DNA of 64,000 bases from JAFMDF01 sp965222705 (GTDB taxonomy: Bacteria > Bacteroidota > Bacteroidia > Chitinophagales > Saprospiraceae): NCBI GenBank assembly GCA_965222705.1, contig CBDCUO010000025.1, forward strand, positions 10,005 through 74,004, read 5' to 3'. The notes beneath the pieces are model-generated. The model was not told the origin of the DNA. It did no database searches and saw only the letters and a list, made by a program, of their open reading frames with translations. This document shows positions 42,655-52,455 of this stretch, one piece after another. The translations under genes were made by a program, and so were the position numbers. The stretch's first letter is position 1. Each line of letters begins with the position of its first letter.

Positions 42655-45600
42655 ATGAATTCACTTAAAAAGCCGGAAACGCTCATCGGATGGCTTGTGT
42701 TCCTAATTACCTTTGCGGTTTATTTTTTCTCCGTAGAGCGAACAGGCAGTCTATGGGATTGTGGAGAATTTATTACTGGGGCGTATAAGTTGGAAGTGGT
42801 TCACCCACCAGGTGCACCTTTATTTATGATTGTTGGGAGAATGTTTACTTGGGTTGCTGAATTATTCTCCAGTGATCCTGCCAATATTGCTTTTGCCGTT
42901 AATTTAATGTCCGGAATATGTTCCGCTTTTGCGGCCATGTTTGTTTGTTGGACAACGATCATATTGGGCAAATTAGCCGTCGTAGGCAGAGAAAGACAGC
43001 CAGAAATTGGAGAGTCTTATGCTTTGGCAGGTGCAGGCTTAGTGGCAGGGTTGGCAACCGCCTTTTCTACATCCATTTGGTTTTCTGCTGTGGAGGGAGA
43101 AGTCTACGCAATGTCCACCATGTTTACTACGATGACACTTTGGGCAGTAGTGAAATGGTATGGGCTGCCCGACAAGCCCGATGCAGACCGCTGGTTGGTA
43201 TTAGCTATATATGCGGCTGGTTTATCGGCTGGTGTTCATTTATTGAGTATTTTGACCTTTCCGGCATTAGCATTATTTTATTATTTTAAAAAATATAAAA
43301 AACACAGCCTGTTGGGAATGGGTCTTGCCGTTGCTATTGGTTTAGGTTTTATTGTTTTTTTACAAAAATTTATCATCGCGGGCATCCCTACCCTATGGGC
43401 TTATATGGAAAGGGTGGCAGTAAATGGGCTTGGTATGCCTTTTCATAGCGGGTTGTTATTTGTTTTAATCATCATTGGCGGATTGATTTACTTGGGGCTT
43501 CGCTATGCTCATAATAAGGGAAATGGGCTGGTTCAGAAGCTAATCGTAGCCCTCAGCCTCGTTGCTATTAGTTTTTCCATTTTTGGCGTCATTGTTATTC
43601 GAGCAGATGCCAATACGCCGATTAATATGAACCGTCCCAATGATGCCATGCGCCTGTTACCCTATCTAAACCGGGAACAATATGGCGAACGTCCATTGCT
43701 AAGAGGCCCCAATTTCGATGCTTCTCCACTAAGAGTGGAGGAAGAAGATCGCTATGGAAGAGTCGGTGATAAATATGAAATTGTCGATAAAAAAATAGCT
43801 TATGTTTATAACGAATCGGATAAAGTTTTTCTACCCAGGATGAGTGACGGCAGCCAGGGACGGCCTGGTCTATACCGTCAATGGATTGGCAAGCCCAACG
43901 GAAATCCAAGCTTTATGGACAACATGAAATTTATGTTTAGTTATCAATTTGGCTGGATGTATTTTCGCTATTTTATGTGGAATTTTGCCGGTCGGCAAAA
44001 TGCTGCTCAGGGCTATTACTCCTGGGACAAAAAAAACGGACATTGGCTATCTGGCATTTCTTTCCTGGATAGTGCCCGCCTGTACAATCAAAGCCAATTG
44101 CCCGAAACAATGAAGAAGCACAGGGGTAGAAACACCTACTATTTACTCCCTTTATTATTTGGGCTATTGGGTTTATTTTTCCATGCAAAGAATAGACCTA
44201 ACGATTTTATTGCCCTACTTGGTTTATTTGTCATTACCGGACTAGGCATTATCGTTTATTCCAATCAGCCTCCGAATGAGCCACGCGAACGGGATTATGT
44301 ATTGGTCGGTTCTTTCTTTACTTTTTGTATTTGGATAGGCATGGGAGTGCTTGCGTTGTATGAAATTTTTAAAGAAAAAGCTAAATTGAGCCTGCCTGTT
44401 AGCGCATTGGCGGCAGCAGCCATCGTCCTAATTGCCCCCTTATTGATGGGCTTTCAAAATTTTGATGATCACAATAGAAGGCATCATACAGGCGCAAGAG
44501 ATTATGCCAGTAATTTTCTAGAATCCTGTGAACCCAATGCAATCATCTTTACTTATGGAGATAATGATACCTATCCGCTATGGTATGCACAAGAGGTAGA
44601 AAATATTCGAAGAGATGTTCGGGTGGTGAATTTAAGTTTGATCGCAGTAGATTGGTACATAGATCAACTGAGAAGGAAAGTAAACGATTCGCCCCGAATA
44701 AAAATGACCATTCCCAAAGAAGCCTATCGGGGCTACAAAAGGAATCAGGTCTTTGTCGACCCCTATAATAATGGCCCTCGAATGAGCCTTCAAGAAGCCC
44801 TCAAGCACTGTGGAGAAAGCCACTCTGTTCAGTTGCAGGGCGGTCGAAAAATGGAGGGATATTTACCCAGCAAGCAATTATATATTCCTATCAACAGAAG
44901 CCAAGTGGCTCAAAATGGCGTAGTAAAAGATATGGAAAATGTTATTGATGCGCTTGACTTTAAAATCAATCGCCAATATCTGTTAAAAGGGGACTTGGCC
45001 GTTTTGGATATTCTGGCTTCCAATCTATGGGACCGTCCCATTTATTTTGCCGTAACAGTTAGAGGAGAATCCTTGCTAGGTTTGGACAATTATTTACAAA
45101 TGGAAGGTTTGGGCTTGCGAATCGTCCCTATAAAAACAGGAAAAGACCCCTTGGTTCCTGGTGTTTTAGGAAAGGGGCGAGTAGATGCAGATAAGGTCTA
45201 TACTAATGTAATGGAAAAATTCCGTTGGGGAAATTTTGATAAATATGAGTTATTCGTAGATAAAAGCTATGGACCAAGCATACAAAGCCATCGGTTTTTG
45301 ATACTTCGGGCCGTTCAAGAATTTCTTCGTCGAAGTGATAATGAAAAAGCAATCGCTTTGACTGATAAATACTTTGAAGCTTTTCCTCATATGAACTTCC
45401 CCTATGACTACCAGACGATTTATTTTATCAATTCTTACGTATCTGCGGGAGCCCCGGAAAAGGCAAAAGAGCATGCGCTAATACTCGCTAGGGAAACAGC
45501 TGACTTTCTCAATTTTTATGGTTCATTGGATCCAGATGACCTTGCTGCCGGCTTTTCTAGTGACCAAAATCTCGCTAATAATGCCAAAAACAGCCTACTT

Positions 45601-45687
45601 GGTTTTGCACAGGAATTAAAAGACCAGGCATTCACCGACCAGTTAAATAGTATATTTGCCAATACCGGTACACCGGTAAAAGATTAA
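42655..45687 (+). CDS. DUF2723 integral membrane protein
   Basis: A 1010-residue protein of the DUF2723 family, almost universal in Bacteroidota. The N-terminus TLIGWLVFLITFAVYFFSVERTGSLWDCGEFITGAYKLEVVHPPGAPLFMI is the family signature; the acidic CGEF and HPPGAP segments match the catalytic-site region of GT-C glycosyltransferases such as protein O-mannosyltransferases. About twelve helices extend to residue 610. A large periplasmic part follows (NFDDHNRRHHTGARDYASNFLES...), with YGDNDTYPLWYAQEVENIRRDVRVVNLSLI, and a helical, TPR-like end. It may glycosylate exported proteins; substrate unknown. Single-gene unit. Confidence 0.93.
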   Translation: MNSLKKPETLIGWLVFLITFAVYFFSVERTGSLWDCGEFITGAYKLEVVHPPGAPLFMIVGRMFTWVAELFSSDPANIAFAVNLMSGICSAFAAMFVCWTTIILGKLAVVGRERQPEIGESYALAGAGLVAGLATAFSTSIWFSAVEGEVYAMSTMFTTMTLWAVVKWYGLPDKPDADRWLVLAIYAAGLSAGVHLLSILTFPALALFYYFKKYKKHSLLGMGLAVAIGLGFIVFLQKFIIAGIPTLWAYMERVAVNGLGMPFHSGLLFVLIIIGGLIYLGLRYAHNKGNGLVQKLIVALSLVAISFSIFGVIVIRADANTPINMNRPNDAMRLLPYLNREQYGERPLLRGPNFDASPLRVEEEDRYGRVGDKYEIVDKKIAYVYNESDKVFLPRMSDGSQGRPGLYRQWIGKPNGNPSFMDNMKFMFSYQFGWMYFRYFMWNFAGRQNAAQGYYSWDKKNGHWLSGISFLDSARLYNQSQLPETMKKHRGRNTYYLLPLLFGLLGLFFHAKNRPNDFIALLGLFVITGLGIIVYSNQPPNEPRERDYVLVGSFFTFCIWIGMGVLALYEIFKEKAKLSLPVSALAAAAIVLIAPLLMGFQNFDDHNRRHHTGARDYASNFLESCEPNAIIFTYGDNDTYPLWYAQEVENIRRDVRVVNLSLIAVDWYIDQLRRKVNDSPRIKMTIPKEAYRGYKRNQVFVDPYNNGPRMSLQEALKHCGESHSVQLQGGRKMEGYLPSKQLYIPINRSQVAQNGVVKDMENVIDALDFKINRQYLLKGDLAVLDILASNLWDRPIYFAVTVRGESLLGLDNYLQMEGLGLRIVPIKTGKDPLVPGVLGKGRVDADKVYTNVMEKFRWGNFDKYELFVDKSYGPSIQSHRFLILRAVQEFLRRSDNEKAIALTDKYFEAFPHMNFPYDYQTIYFINSYVSAGAPEKAKEHALILARETADFLNFYGSLDPDDLAAGFSSDQNLANNAKNSLLGFAQELKDQAFTDQLNSIFANTGTPVKD

Positions 45688-45732
45688 GGGCAAAAATTTT
45701 TAATTTTCAATTCTGGTTTTGCTTGATGAATT

Positions 45733-45762
45733 TTATTAAATAATTTTTTTAGCGTATATTTG
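45733..45762 (+). promoter_or_regulatory. Promoter of the 470-residue hypothetical gene
   Basis: TTA (45733-45735), a 19-nt spacer and TATATTTG (45755-45762), an exact -7 box. It lies about 150 bases upstream of the ATG and produces a leader that contains the hairpin at 45843-45879. Confidence 0.6.
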
Positions 45763-45842
45763 TAGTTCCTTCCAGCAAAGGATATTAGATTTGTTAGAGA
45801 AGGAAAAATCAAGTCAGAAAATTTTTAACTCATTTTATAAAA

Positions 45843-45879
45843 TAAACCTAGTAGGGCTCAAGTTGCACTACTAGGTTTA
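45843..45879 (+). promoter_or_regulatory. Leader hairpin upstream of the 470-residue hypothetical gene
   Basis: TAAACCTAGTAG and CTACTAGGTTTA form a perfect 12-bp stem with a 13-nt loop, 31 bases before the ATG. No T-tract follows, so it is not a standard terminator. It may stabilise or regulate the mRNA, or terminate read-through from the DUF2723 gene. Confidence 0.55.
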
Positions 45880-45910
45880 CCTTTAAAATAAGGAAGCAAA
45901 AAAATAAAAT

Positions 45911-47323
45911 ATGGAAGCATTAGACACTTATTACGTGGAAAAACTAGATGAAATAGCCAAAGAGATTCAGGCATCCGATGAACTGGCAAAGTATCTGGAA
46001 GAGGAAGAAGAAGCGGATTATAAAATACTGCAAGATATGTTTGAACCTCGAATTGCTGCTATTTATGAATCCGTATCTGCCTACTACCCCTTGCAATTAA
46101 TCGCTCTAGAGAAACACTTGCTAAATGAGTCTTTCGAAGGCTTGTTTTTACCAAAAATATTGGGGTATTCGGTTCTTCGAGGCGAAATTAATGATCGCTA
46201 TAAGTATATCTTGCCCCAAAACCATTTTAAGGAAGTGCTTATGGCCATTTGCAATTCTTCCAATTTTGACATTATCCGGCAGCGAATCGGGCAAAGCGTC
46301 CAGGTGGGCTTTGCTTTGAGCAGCGATATCTGGATCACTAATTTGCTGAATGAAGTGACCAACAAAAAAGTTAATTACTTTCTGAAGGGTATGAGAAAAG
46401 AGCAATATCGAATATTAAAACACCGGATAAATGGCTATAACCGCTATAAAAGGCAGTTTAAAGATGCTCGTTATCTTTCGGCTGTTTTCCCCAAAACAAT
46501 ACCAGAGTTAAAGATTTTATTTTCCTCTATCCGATCCTTCTTAATGCACCGACTGGAGTTAAAAGACAATAATGAGAGTTTGATCCCTCACATTGCCAAA
46601 TTTATTGACAATGAAGCATTTCAAAAAACCGATGAAATTATTGAGATTTTGGCCCTGTACGCCAATTTCTGGGATTTAGACAAAGAACATCTGGCCCATT
46701 TAAACAGTATTTTTAATAAAGTAAGAACCCAAATACCTGATTTTTCTGAAAAATATCTAAGCTTTTTGTTAGAGCTACAAAATAGTAATTTGAATATAGA
46801 CGCAGTGGTAGATAATCGAGCTTCGACTATTGTTGATCGCAGCACCAAGGATGATTTGTCTGAGTATTATGATTTAATGGAAACCATTCATAGTAAAGGA
46901 TACTTAAATGAACCCGCTATCGAAGCAGTTACTACCTTTTATAATGCGCACGAAGGGCGATCCCTCATCAATGAATGTGTTCGAAAAGTTATATATGGAT
47001 ACTACGCCCGGCTTATTAATAATCTGGAAGAAAGGGACTATAATGAATTGTTCGAACTAGCTAAAAATTATCCCGTTTACATGAAGATTTTTAGCAATCA
47101 ACAATTCAATCAAGATGTAGAGGACTTGAGTATGAAATATGTTAGAAAACTCTTGAAGAAATATACGGACAAGCGTGGGAAGGACTATCAGGATATTAAA
47201 AAATTCGTTTCTACTACTTTTCAGGATTTGAATTTCCTAAAAGAAAAAGAAGTGATAGAGTTATTTAAAACAAGACGCAAAAAGAAGAAAAAAATGCCTG
47301 CGGCTAAAGAGACAGTAAGATAA
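45911..47323 (+). CDS. Large helical hypothetical protein with basic tail
   Basis: A 470-residue cytoplasmic protein that I do not recognise. It is acidic at the N-terminus (ELAKYLEEEEEADYKI) and almost wholly helical. It has repeated short tetratricopeptide/HEAT-like stretches without a clear consensus, and ends in a strongly basic tail (FKTRRKKKKKMPAAKETVR). No catalytic motif, signal or membrane segment is visible. The charge layout suggests binding to nucleic acid, the ribosome or the membrane through the tail. It has its own promoter and a leader hairpin and is followed by convergent trkH after 90 bases. Function unknown. Confidence 0.75.
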   Translation: MEALDTYYVEKLDEIAKEIQASDELAKYLEEEEEADYKILQDMFEPRIAAIYESVSAYYPLQLIALEKHLLNESFEGLFLPKILGYSVLRGEINDRYKYILPQNHFKEVLMAICNSSNFDIIRQRIGQSVQVGFALSSDIWITNLLNEVTNKKVNYFLKGMRKEQYRILKHRINGYNRYKRQFKDARYLSAVFPKTIPELKILFSSIRSFLMHRLELKDNNESLIPHIAKFIDNEAFQKTDEIIEILALYANFWDLDKEHLAHLNSIFNKVRTQIPDFSEKYLSFLLELQNSNLNIDAVVDNRASTIVDRSTKDDLSEYYDLMETIHSKGYLNEPAIEAVTTFYNAHEGRSLINECVRKVIYGYYARLINNLEERDYNELFELAKNYPVYMKIFSNQQFNQDVEDLSMKYVRKLLKKYTDKRGKDYQDIKKFVSTTFQDLNFLKEKEVIELFKTRRKKKKKMPAAKETVR

Positions 47324-47413
47324 ATAAATGCGGCACTTTGGCAAATCTAGACATCATAAAATAACAGTGATCCTTTTGCTTAAAATTCATCTTTGGGGCT
47401 ACAAAAAATGCGC

Positions 47414-48877
47414 TTAATTTGATTTCCAAAAATAAGGGGTGAAAATTATTAAAACAGTAAATAATTCTAGCCGGCCTACTATCATTAAAACACAAAGCAG
47501 TTTTTTCCCTATCGCTGGAATACTGGCAAAATTATCAACGGGCCCGACTTCTCCTATTCCAGGTCCAACATTTCCCAAGCAAGTTGCTACCGAACCTATG
47601 GCCGTGAGAAAGGGATGTTCCGACCCCGACAAGATAATACTCATCAACACTGAGCCCCCAAAAAACAAAAACAAATAAATCAACAAAAACACTAAAATAT
47701 GCGTAATAGTTTTGTTGGACACTAGCTTTTTATCTATTTTAATTCTAATAATAGCTCTGTTGTGTAATAATCGTTTAAATTCTAAAATAGAATTTTTAAC
47801 AAAAGCCAAATGTCTAATGATTTTAATCCCTCCACTTGTAGAACCAGCACATGCTCCTGTGAATAAAAGAAAGAAAAAGAGCATGGTTGTCCCGTTGTTC
47901 CATGCGGTATAATCAGCGGTTATATACCCCGTCGTAGTCACTATAGAAATAATTTGGAAAGCTGCTTCTCTAAAGGATTTTTCAATGGTGTTGTCTGTAC
48001 TGAAGTAAATGGATATGCTACCTATTAAAGTCAATCCAATAATAAAAAAAAGATAGGTTTTGAACTCATCACTTGCCCATACTTTCTTCAGTTTTCCTTT
48101 AAAGCTAAAATAAATAATGGTATAATTCATTCCTGCTAAAAACATGAAAAAAATGATTACGTATTGAACACCAGGTGCATCAAAATAGGCAATACTGGCG
48201 TTTTTGGTTGAAAATCCGCCCGTGGACATCGTGGTAAGTGAGTGATTTAAGGGATCGAAAAAGGACATTTTATTAAAAAAGAAGAGCATGGCACATAATG
48301 ATCCTGTCAAACCAACATAAATGAACCATAGTCTTTTTGCCATTTCTTTTATTCGAGGATGAATTTTTTCAGATTTTGGGCCAGGGGCTTCTGCTACAAA
48401 CAGTTCTACCCCGCTAACCCCAAGCAGAGGTAGCAAAGCAACAGTCAATACGATGATCCCCATCCCACCGACCCACTGCGTTAAGCTCCTCCACAAAAGA
48501 ATGCTTTCAGGAAGTGCCTCAATATCTCTAAATATGGTTGCTCCTGTTGTTGTCAACCCAGAGGTACTTTCAAAGAAAGCGTCTGAAAACCTTGCTGTAA
48601 TGTCTGTGAAAACATAAGGCAGTGTTCCTGCAAAACACAATGCCAACCAACCAAGTGCAACAATTAAATAACCTTCCCTCTTGCCTATTTTATTGGACTT
48701 AGGTTTTAGCAGTATAAAAACGCCCCCGAAAATTAATGTGCAGATAATGGAATGGACAAATGCACTCGTTTCGACTTGTTCATAATATACTGCCCATCCC
48801 AAAGGCATTAACATAAATCCACTAAAAACCAACAATATCATCCCCAAAACACCTACAACGGTCTTGAAATTTATCAT
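47414..48877 (-). CDS. trkH: Trk-type potassium uptake protein TrkH
   Basis: A 487-residue membrane protein with four pore loops of the Trk/Ktr superfamily: STSGLTTTGATIF, LTTMSTGGFSTKN, SIVTTTGYITADY and TCLGNVGPGIG. The selectivity-filter glycine is present in all four. About ten helices. It forms the potassium channel-like transporter gated by the cytoplasmic TrkA ring. The gene lies five bases after trkA, so the pair is one transcript. No TrkG or Kdp genes are nearby. Confidence 0.94.
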   Translation of the reverse strand: MINFKTVVGVLGMILLVFSGFMLMPLGWAVYYEQVETSAFVHSIICTLIFGGVFILLKPKSNKIGKREGYLIVALGWLALCFAGTLPYVFTDITARFSDAFFESTSGLTTTGATIFRDIEALPESILLWRSLTQWVGGMGIIVLTVALLPLLGVSGVELFVAEAPGPKSEKIHPRIKEMAKRLWFIYVGLTGSLCAMLFFFNKMSFFDPLNHSLTTMSTGGFSTKNASIAYFDAPGVQYVIIFFMFLAGMNYTIIYFSFKGKLKKVWASDEFKTYLFFIIGLTLIGSISIYFSTDNTIEKSFREAAFQIISIVTTTGYITADYTAWNNGTTMLFFFLLFTGACAGSTSGGIKIIRHLAFVKNSILEFKRLLHNRAIIRIKIDKKLVSNKTITHILVFLLIYLFLFFGGSVLMSIILSGSEHPFLTAIGSVATCLGNVGPGIGEVGPVDNFASIPAIGKKLLCVLMIVGRLELFTVLIIFTPYFWKSN

Positions 48878-48882
48878 TATTT

Positions 48883-50226
48883 TTATCTAAAAATACTTTC
48901 AACTTTTTTAATTGCCCTAGGCAATACAAAAACGACGACCTTATCCCCTATCTTTAATTGAAAATCTTCACTAGGCATTATTCCTATATCATTTCTAATA
49001 ACGCCTGCTATTATTGCTGCATTTTGTGGTAGATGCAGTTCACAGATAGGAACGCGAGTAACTCTATTTTTTTTATGAATCTCAAATTCAATAATTTCTG
49101 CATCAACCCCATGCATAGATGCAATAGCTTCCACTTTACCTTTTCTTACATATCTGAATATATTGTTGGCAGCAATGAGTTTTTTATTTATAAGCGTATC
49201 CACACCAATATTCTGCGAAATATGCGTATAAGCATAGTTGTCCACAAGTGCAATTGTTTTGTAAACACCCATTTGCTCTGCAGTAATACAAGTTATAATA
49301 TTAGTTTCCGAATTGTTAGTTAGTGCTATAAAAGCGTCCATTTGTTTTAGTCCTTCCTCTTTCAGTAATTCAATATTTCCCCAATCACCGTTGATAACAA
49401 GCACCTTGTTCAGCATAGTGAGTAATTTTTTGCACCTGTCTTCGTTCTCGACGACCATTGTAACCGAAAACTTATTTTCTAAAATTTGAGCTGCTTGCTC
49501 TGCCAATGGCGTACCGCCAATAATCATTATTTTCTTTACCGTTCTAAGGCTCTTACCTATATATTTATTCAGTTGGCTAAAATCCTGATTATTGGTTACT
49601 AAATAAACGTGATCACTTCTTTTAATTTTCATTTGTTTGTTCGGAATGATCGTTTCTCCATTTCTAAGTATGCAAATGGTTTTGACCAGAAAATCAGGTG
49701 TTTGAGCATCCAATTCTTCAAAACTTTTATTAACCAGACTGGAGCTGTTATCTACGGTAAAACCTATAATAGAAATTTGTCCATTCTCAAATTCAAAAAT
49801 ATCCGTTACAGAACTGCGATATATTAATCTTTCTATTTCTTGTGCGGCAAGTATGCGAGGAGAGATGAGGTTGTCCACCCCCATATCAAAAAAAGTCTTT
49901 TTTTGAACATCTTCCAAGTATTCCACTTTACTTACTCTAGCAATTGTTTTCTTTGCCCCCAGTTTTTTAGCAAGAATAGCTGCCAGCAAATTAGTGGTTT
50001 CATACGTAGTTGCTGCAATGAAAAGGTGCGCCTGATTAACCTTGGCCTCTTTTAGTACATTCAAAGAAGAAACATCTCCCTTCATAACCAATACATCCAG
50101 ATGATTATCTGCATATTCCAGCACCTTTTCATCTAAATCAATTAAGGTTGTGTTTTGATTTTCAATGGTAAGCAATTCGGCTAAATGAAAGCCTACATCT
50201 CCTGCTCCCGCAATAACAACATTCAT
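48883..50226 (-). CDS. trkA: Trk system potassium transporter regulator TrkA
   Basis: A 447-residue cytoplasmic protein with two RCK (TrkA-N plus TrkA-C) units. The first nucleotide-binding motif is MNVVIAGAGDVGFHLAELL at the very N-terminus, and the second is KKIMIIGGTPLAEQAAQIL at about residue 230. Each is followed by the acidic beta-2 end (TTLIDLDEKV and VTMVVENEDR) and a later TrkA-C domain. It binds NAD(H) or ATP and gates TrkH. It is located directly upstream of trkH. There is no promoter box that I could fix with confidence. Confidence 0.94.
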   Translation of the reverse strand: MNVVIAGAGDVGFHLAELLTIENQNTTLIDLDEKVLEYADNHLDVLVMKGDVSSLNVLKEAKVNQAHLFIAATTYETTNLLAAILAKKLGAKKTIARVSKVEYLEDVQKKTFFDMGVDNLISPRILAAQEIERLIYRSSVTDIFEFENGQISIIGFTVDNSSSLVNKSFEELDAQTPDFLVKTICILRNGETIIPNKQMKIKRSDHVYLVTNNQDFSQLNKYIGKSLRTVKKIMIIGGTPLAEQAAQILENKFSVTMVVENEDRCKKLLTMLNKVLVINGDWGNIELLKEEGLKQMDAFIALTNNSETNIITCITAEQMGVYKTIALVDNYAYTHISQNIGVDTLINKKLIAANNIFRYVRKGKVEAIASMHGVDAEIIEFEIHKKNRVTRVPICELHLPQNAAIIAGVIRNDIGIMPSEDFQLKIGDKVVVFVLPRAIKKVESIFR

Positions 50227-50305
50227 ATTGATTTGAATTATTTGACTTTTGTAAGTTATTTTGGTTTACTAATACCTTAACGGAAAATCTATCCCTAAAA
50301 TATCT

Positions 50306-51964
50306 CTACCCCATTGCCAATAATTCCTTTGCATTTTCTATAGCCGAATCAGAAGGAGGACTGGTACTTAGCATCGTTGCAATAGCACGAATCCTTTCCG
50401 CTTCATTTAAATGACGAACTTTGGCAACTGTACGGGTTTCATTGACTCGTTTGTACACAAAATAATGCCGATCTGCTTTAGAGGCAACTTGTGGAGAATG
50501 CGTGATAACAACTACTTGGTGCTCGTTTGATAATTTTCTTAAAATCTTGCCCATTTTTAAGGCTACATTACCCGAAATGCCGGAATCTATCTCGTCAAAA
50601 ATCAAAGTCGGCAAGGGAATAGAACTGGCCACCAGGGATTTAACACACAAAATCAAACGCGATAGTTCTCCCCCGGAGGCTACGTTTTTAATGGGCAAGA
50701 AGCGACTGCCTTTATTGGGTGCAAAAAGAAATTCTACATCATCCGTTCCTGTGGGTAACAACTCTTTAACCGGCTCCACCAGCACTTTTAATTGCGCGTA
50801 TTCCATAGCGAGTTGTATCAATTGGCGATGCACTTTTTCCTGAAAATTATTTACAACAAATTTTCTGCGTTTGGAAAGTATTTGAGCCAATTGATACAAA
50901 GTCTGTTCTTCTTTTCCAATAACTTTTTCCAAATTGACTATTTCATTGGATAGGTCTTCAAAAGAAGTCAGTCGTTGTGCTATATCTGCCTGAACAAGCA
51001 ATAAATCGGAAACAGTACTAACGCGGTGCTTATTCTGTAATTTATAAATCAAATCGAGTCTTTCCTGTACTTCCTGTACTCGTTGAGGATTGTGTTCTGT
51101 GCCTTCTGCAAGGTCCTCAAACTCACCAGCGACTTCCTGCAGTTCTAAAGTTAAGCCTTCAAGTTTTTGTAGTAACTGATCCAGGTCGGGATGAAATTGC
51201 CGGATTTGATTCAAAGATAGCTCCACTTCTTTCAATTGGCTCAAGATAGATCGCTCTGCCTGATTCAAGTACATAAAAGCACTAGAGAGTCGAGATTTGA
51301 TCGTCTCTGCATTAGTAAGTTTAGAGAGTTCGGCTTCCAATGCTTCCTGTTCTCCAGCTTCCAATTCAGCTTTATTCAGTTCATCCAATTGAAAATGCAG
51401 AAAATCTATTTCCTGGGTGGCATTTTCATTTCGAGCCAAAAGGCTTTTTAGCTTTTTTTGATTGGATTGGTATTTTTTATACAAACTATGATAATTACCC
51501 AAGACTTCTTCATTTTCAGCTAAAGAGTCCAAGACTTTTAGTTGAAACGAAACATCATTAAGTTCTTGATTATCAAACTGTTGATGCAGATCCACTAAAT
51601 TACTACATAGCTCTTGGAGTACTTTTAAGTTAACGGGTGTATCATTGACAAATGCCCTCGATTTGCCGGAGGGAGTAATTTCCCTTCGCACAACCGTTTC
51701 TATTTCATAATCAATGTCATTGGCCTCAAAAAATTCTTCTAGCCCATACTTTTCTATTAAAAAACAGGCTTCAATGACACACTTTTGCGCTGTGTTATAT
51801 AAGGACTTGGAATCTGCTCGTTTTCCCATAATTAACCCCAAAGCTCCCAAAAGGATAGACTTGCCTGCACCTGTTTCTCCAGTAATAATAGTCAAGCCCT
51901 TAGAGAATCGAACCTCTAATTCTTCAATAATAGCGTAGTTTTTTATTTGAAGTGTCTTGATCAT
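50306..51964 (-). CDS. recN: DNA repair protein RecN
   Basis: A 552-residue SMC-like ATPase acting in double-strand break repair. The Walker A motif GETGAGKS lies at residues 29-36 in LTIITGETGAGKSILLGAL. The long central coiled coil (about 155-360) is interrupted by a hinge. The ABC signature (KNVASGGELSRLILCVKSL) and Walker B (PTLIFDEIDSGISG) are near the C-terminus, with HSPQVASKADRHYFV following. Complete length. It lies 80 bases upstream of trkA on the same strand, perhaps co-transcribed. Confidence 0.96.
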   Translation of the reverse strand: MIKTLQIKNYAIIEELEVRFSKGLTIITGETGAGKSILLGALGLIMGKRADSKSLYNTAQKCVIEACFLIEKYGLEEFFEANDIDYEIETVVRREITPSGKSRAFVNDTPVNLKVLQELCSNLVDLHQQFDNQELNDVSFQLKVLDSLAENEEVLGNYHSLYKKYQSNQKKLKSLLARNENATQEIDFLHFQLDELNKAELEAGEQEALEAELSKLTNAETIKSRLSSAFMYLNQAERSILSQLKEVELSLNQIRQFHPDLDQLLQKLEGLTLELQEVAGEFEDLAEGTEHNPQRVQEVQERLDLIYKLQNKHRVSTVSDLLLVQADIAQRLTSFEDLSNEIVNLEKVIGKEEQTLYQLAQILSKRRKFVVNNFQEKVHRQLIQLAMEYAQLKVLVEPVKELLPTGTDDVEFLFAPNKGSRFLPIKNVASGGELSRLILCVKSLVASSIPLPTLIFDEIDSGISGNVALKMGKILRKLSNEHQVVVITHSPQVASKADRHYFVYKRVNETRTVAKVRHLNEAERIRAIATMLSTSPPSDSAIENAKELLAMG

Positions 51965-52455
51965 GTTTTAGTAATGATAAGCGATAAATAAAATAAAATT
52001 AATTGCTAGCATCGCTCAAACAATCGTTTTCCAATTTCAAAAAATTAGTCCAAAAACAAGTGGCGAAGCATGAACTTTTTCAAGCTAATCTTTCGAATAG
52101 AAGAAGGGAAGTTAATTTTTGAGCATTACTAAATGGTTTCCACCAAATTCAATTAAAAACTATTCTTTTCTCATTACTATTTCTCATTTAGTGTTTAAGC
52201 CAATTCAAAGTGAACAATAATATCTTCTCCGCAAACCACACTCCTCCATCAATTCTTACTGGGTCGAACACCGTTCAGGTGCAAATTTAGGTTAAGATCG
52301 AGAGGTATTATAGTATTTTGCGATTTAATTCTTACCTTTGCGGTTTTTATTAGAAAATTAGTATTTCAATACTAACCAGACAATGCGCTTTGATCGGTAC
52401 CAAGTGACCAATCAAAATGTAACTGTCGGTCTCAAAATCACCAAAGACTAGGCCC
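51965..52455. other. Intergenic region between recN and mltA with a candidate promoter and a palindrome
   Basis: About 490 bases. TACCTTTG (52333-52340) is an exact -7 box reading toward mltA, with no clear TTG at the expected distance. Right after it, TTAGTATT-TC-AATACTAA (52358-52375) forms an almost perfect palindrome in the predicted leader, which could be an operator or a short hairpin. No ORF with protein-like features is seen. Confidence 0.5.
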
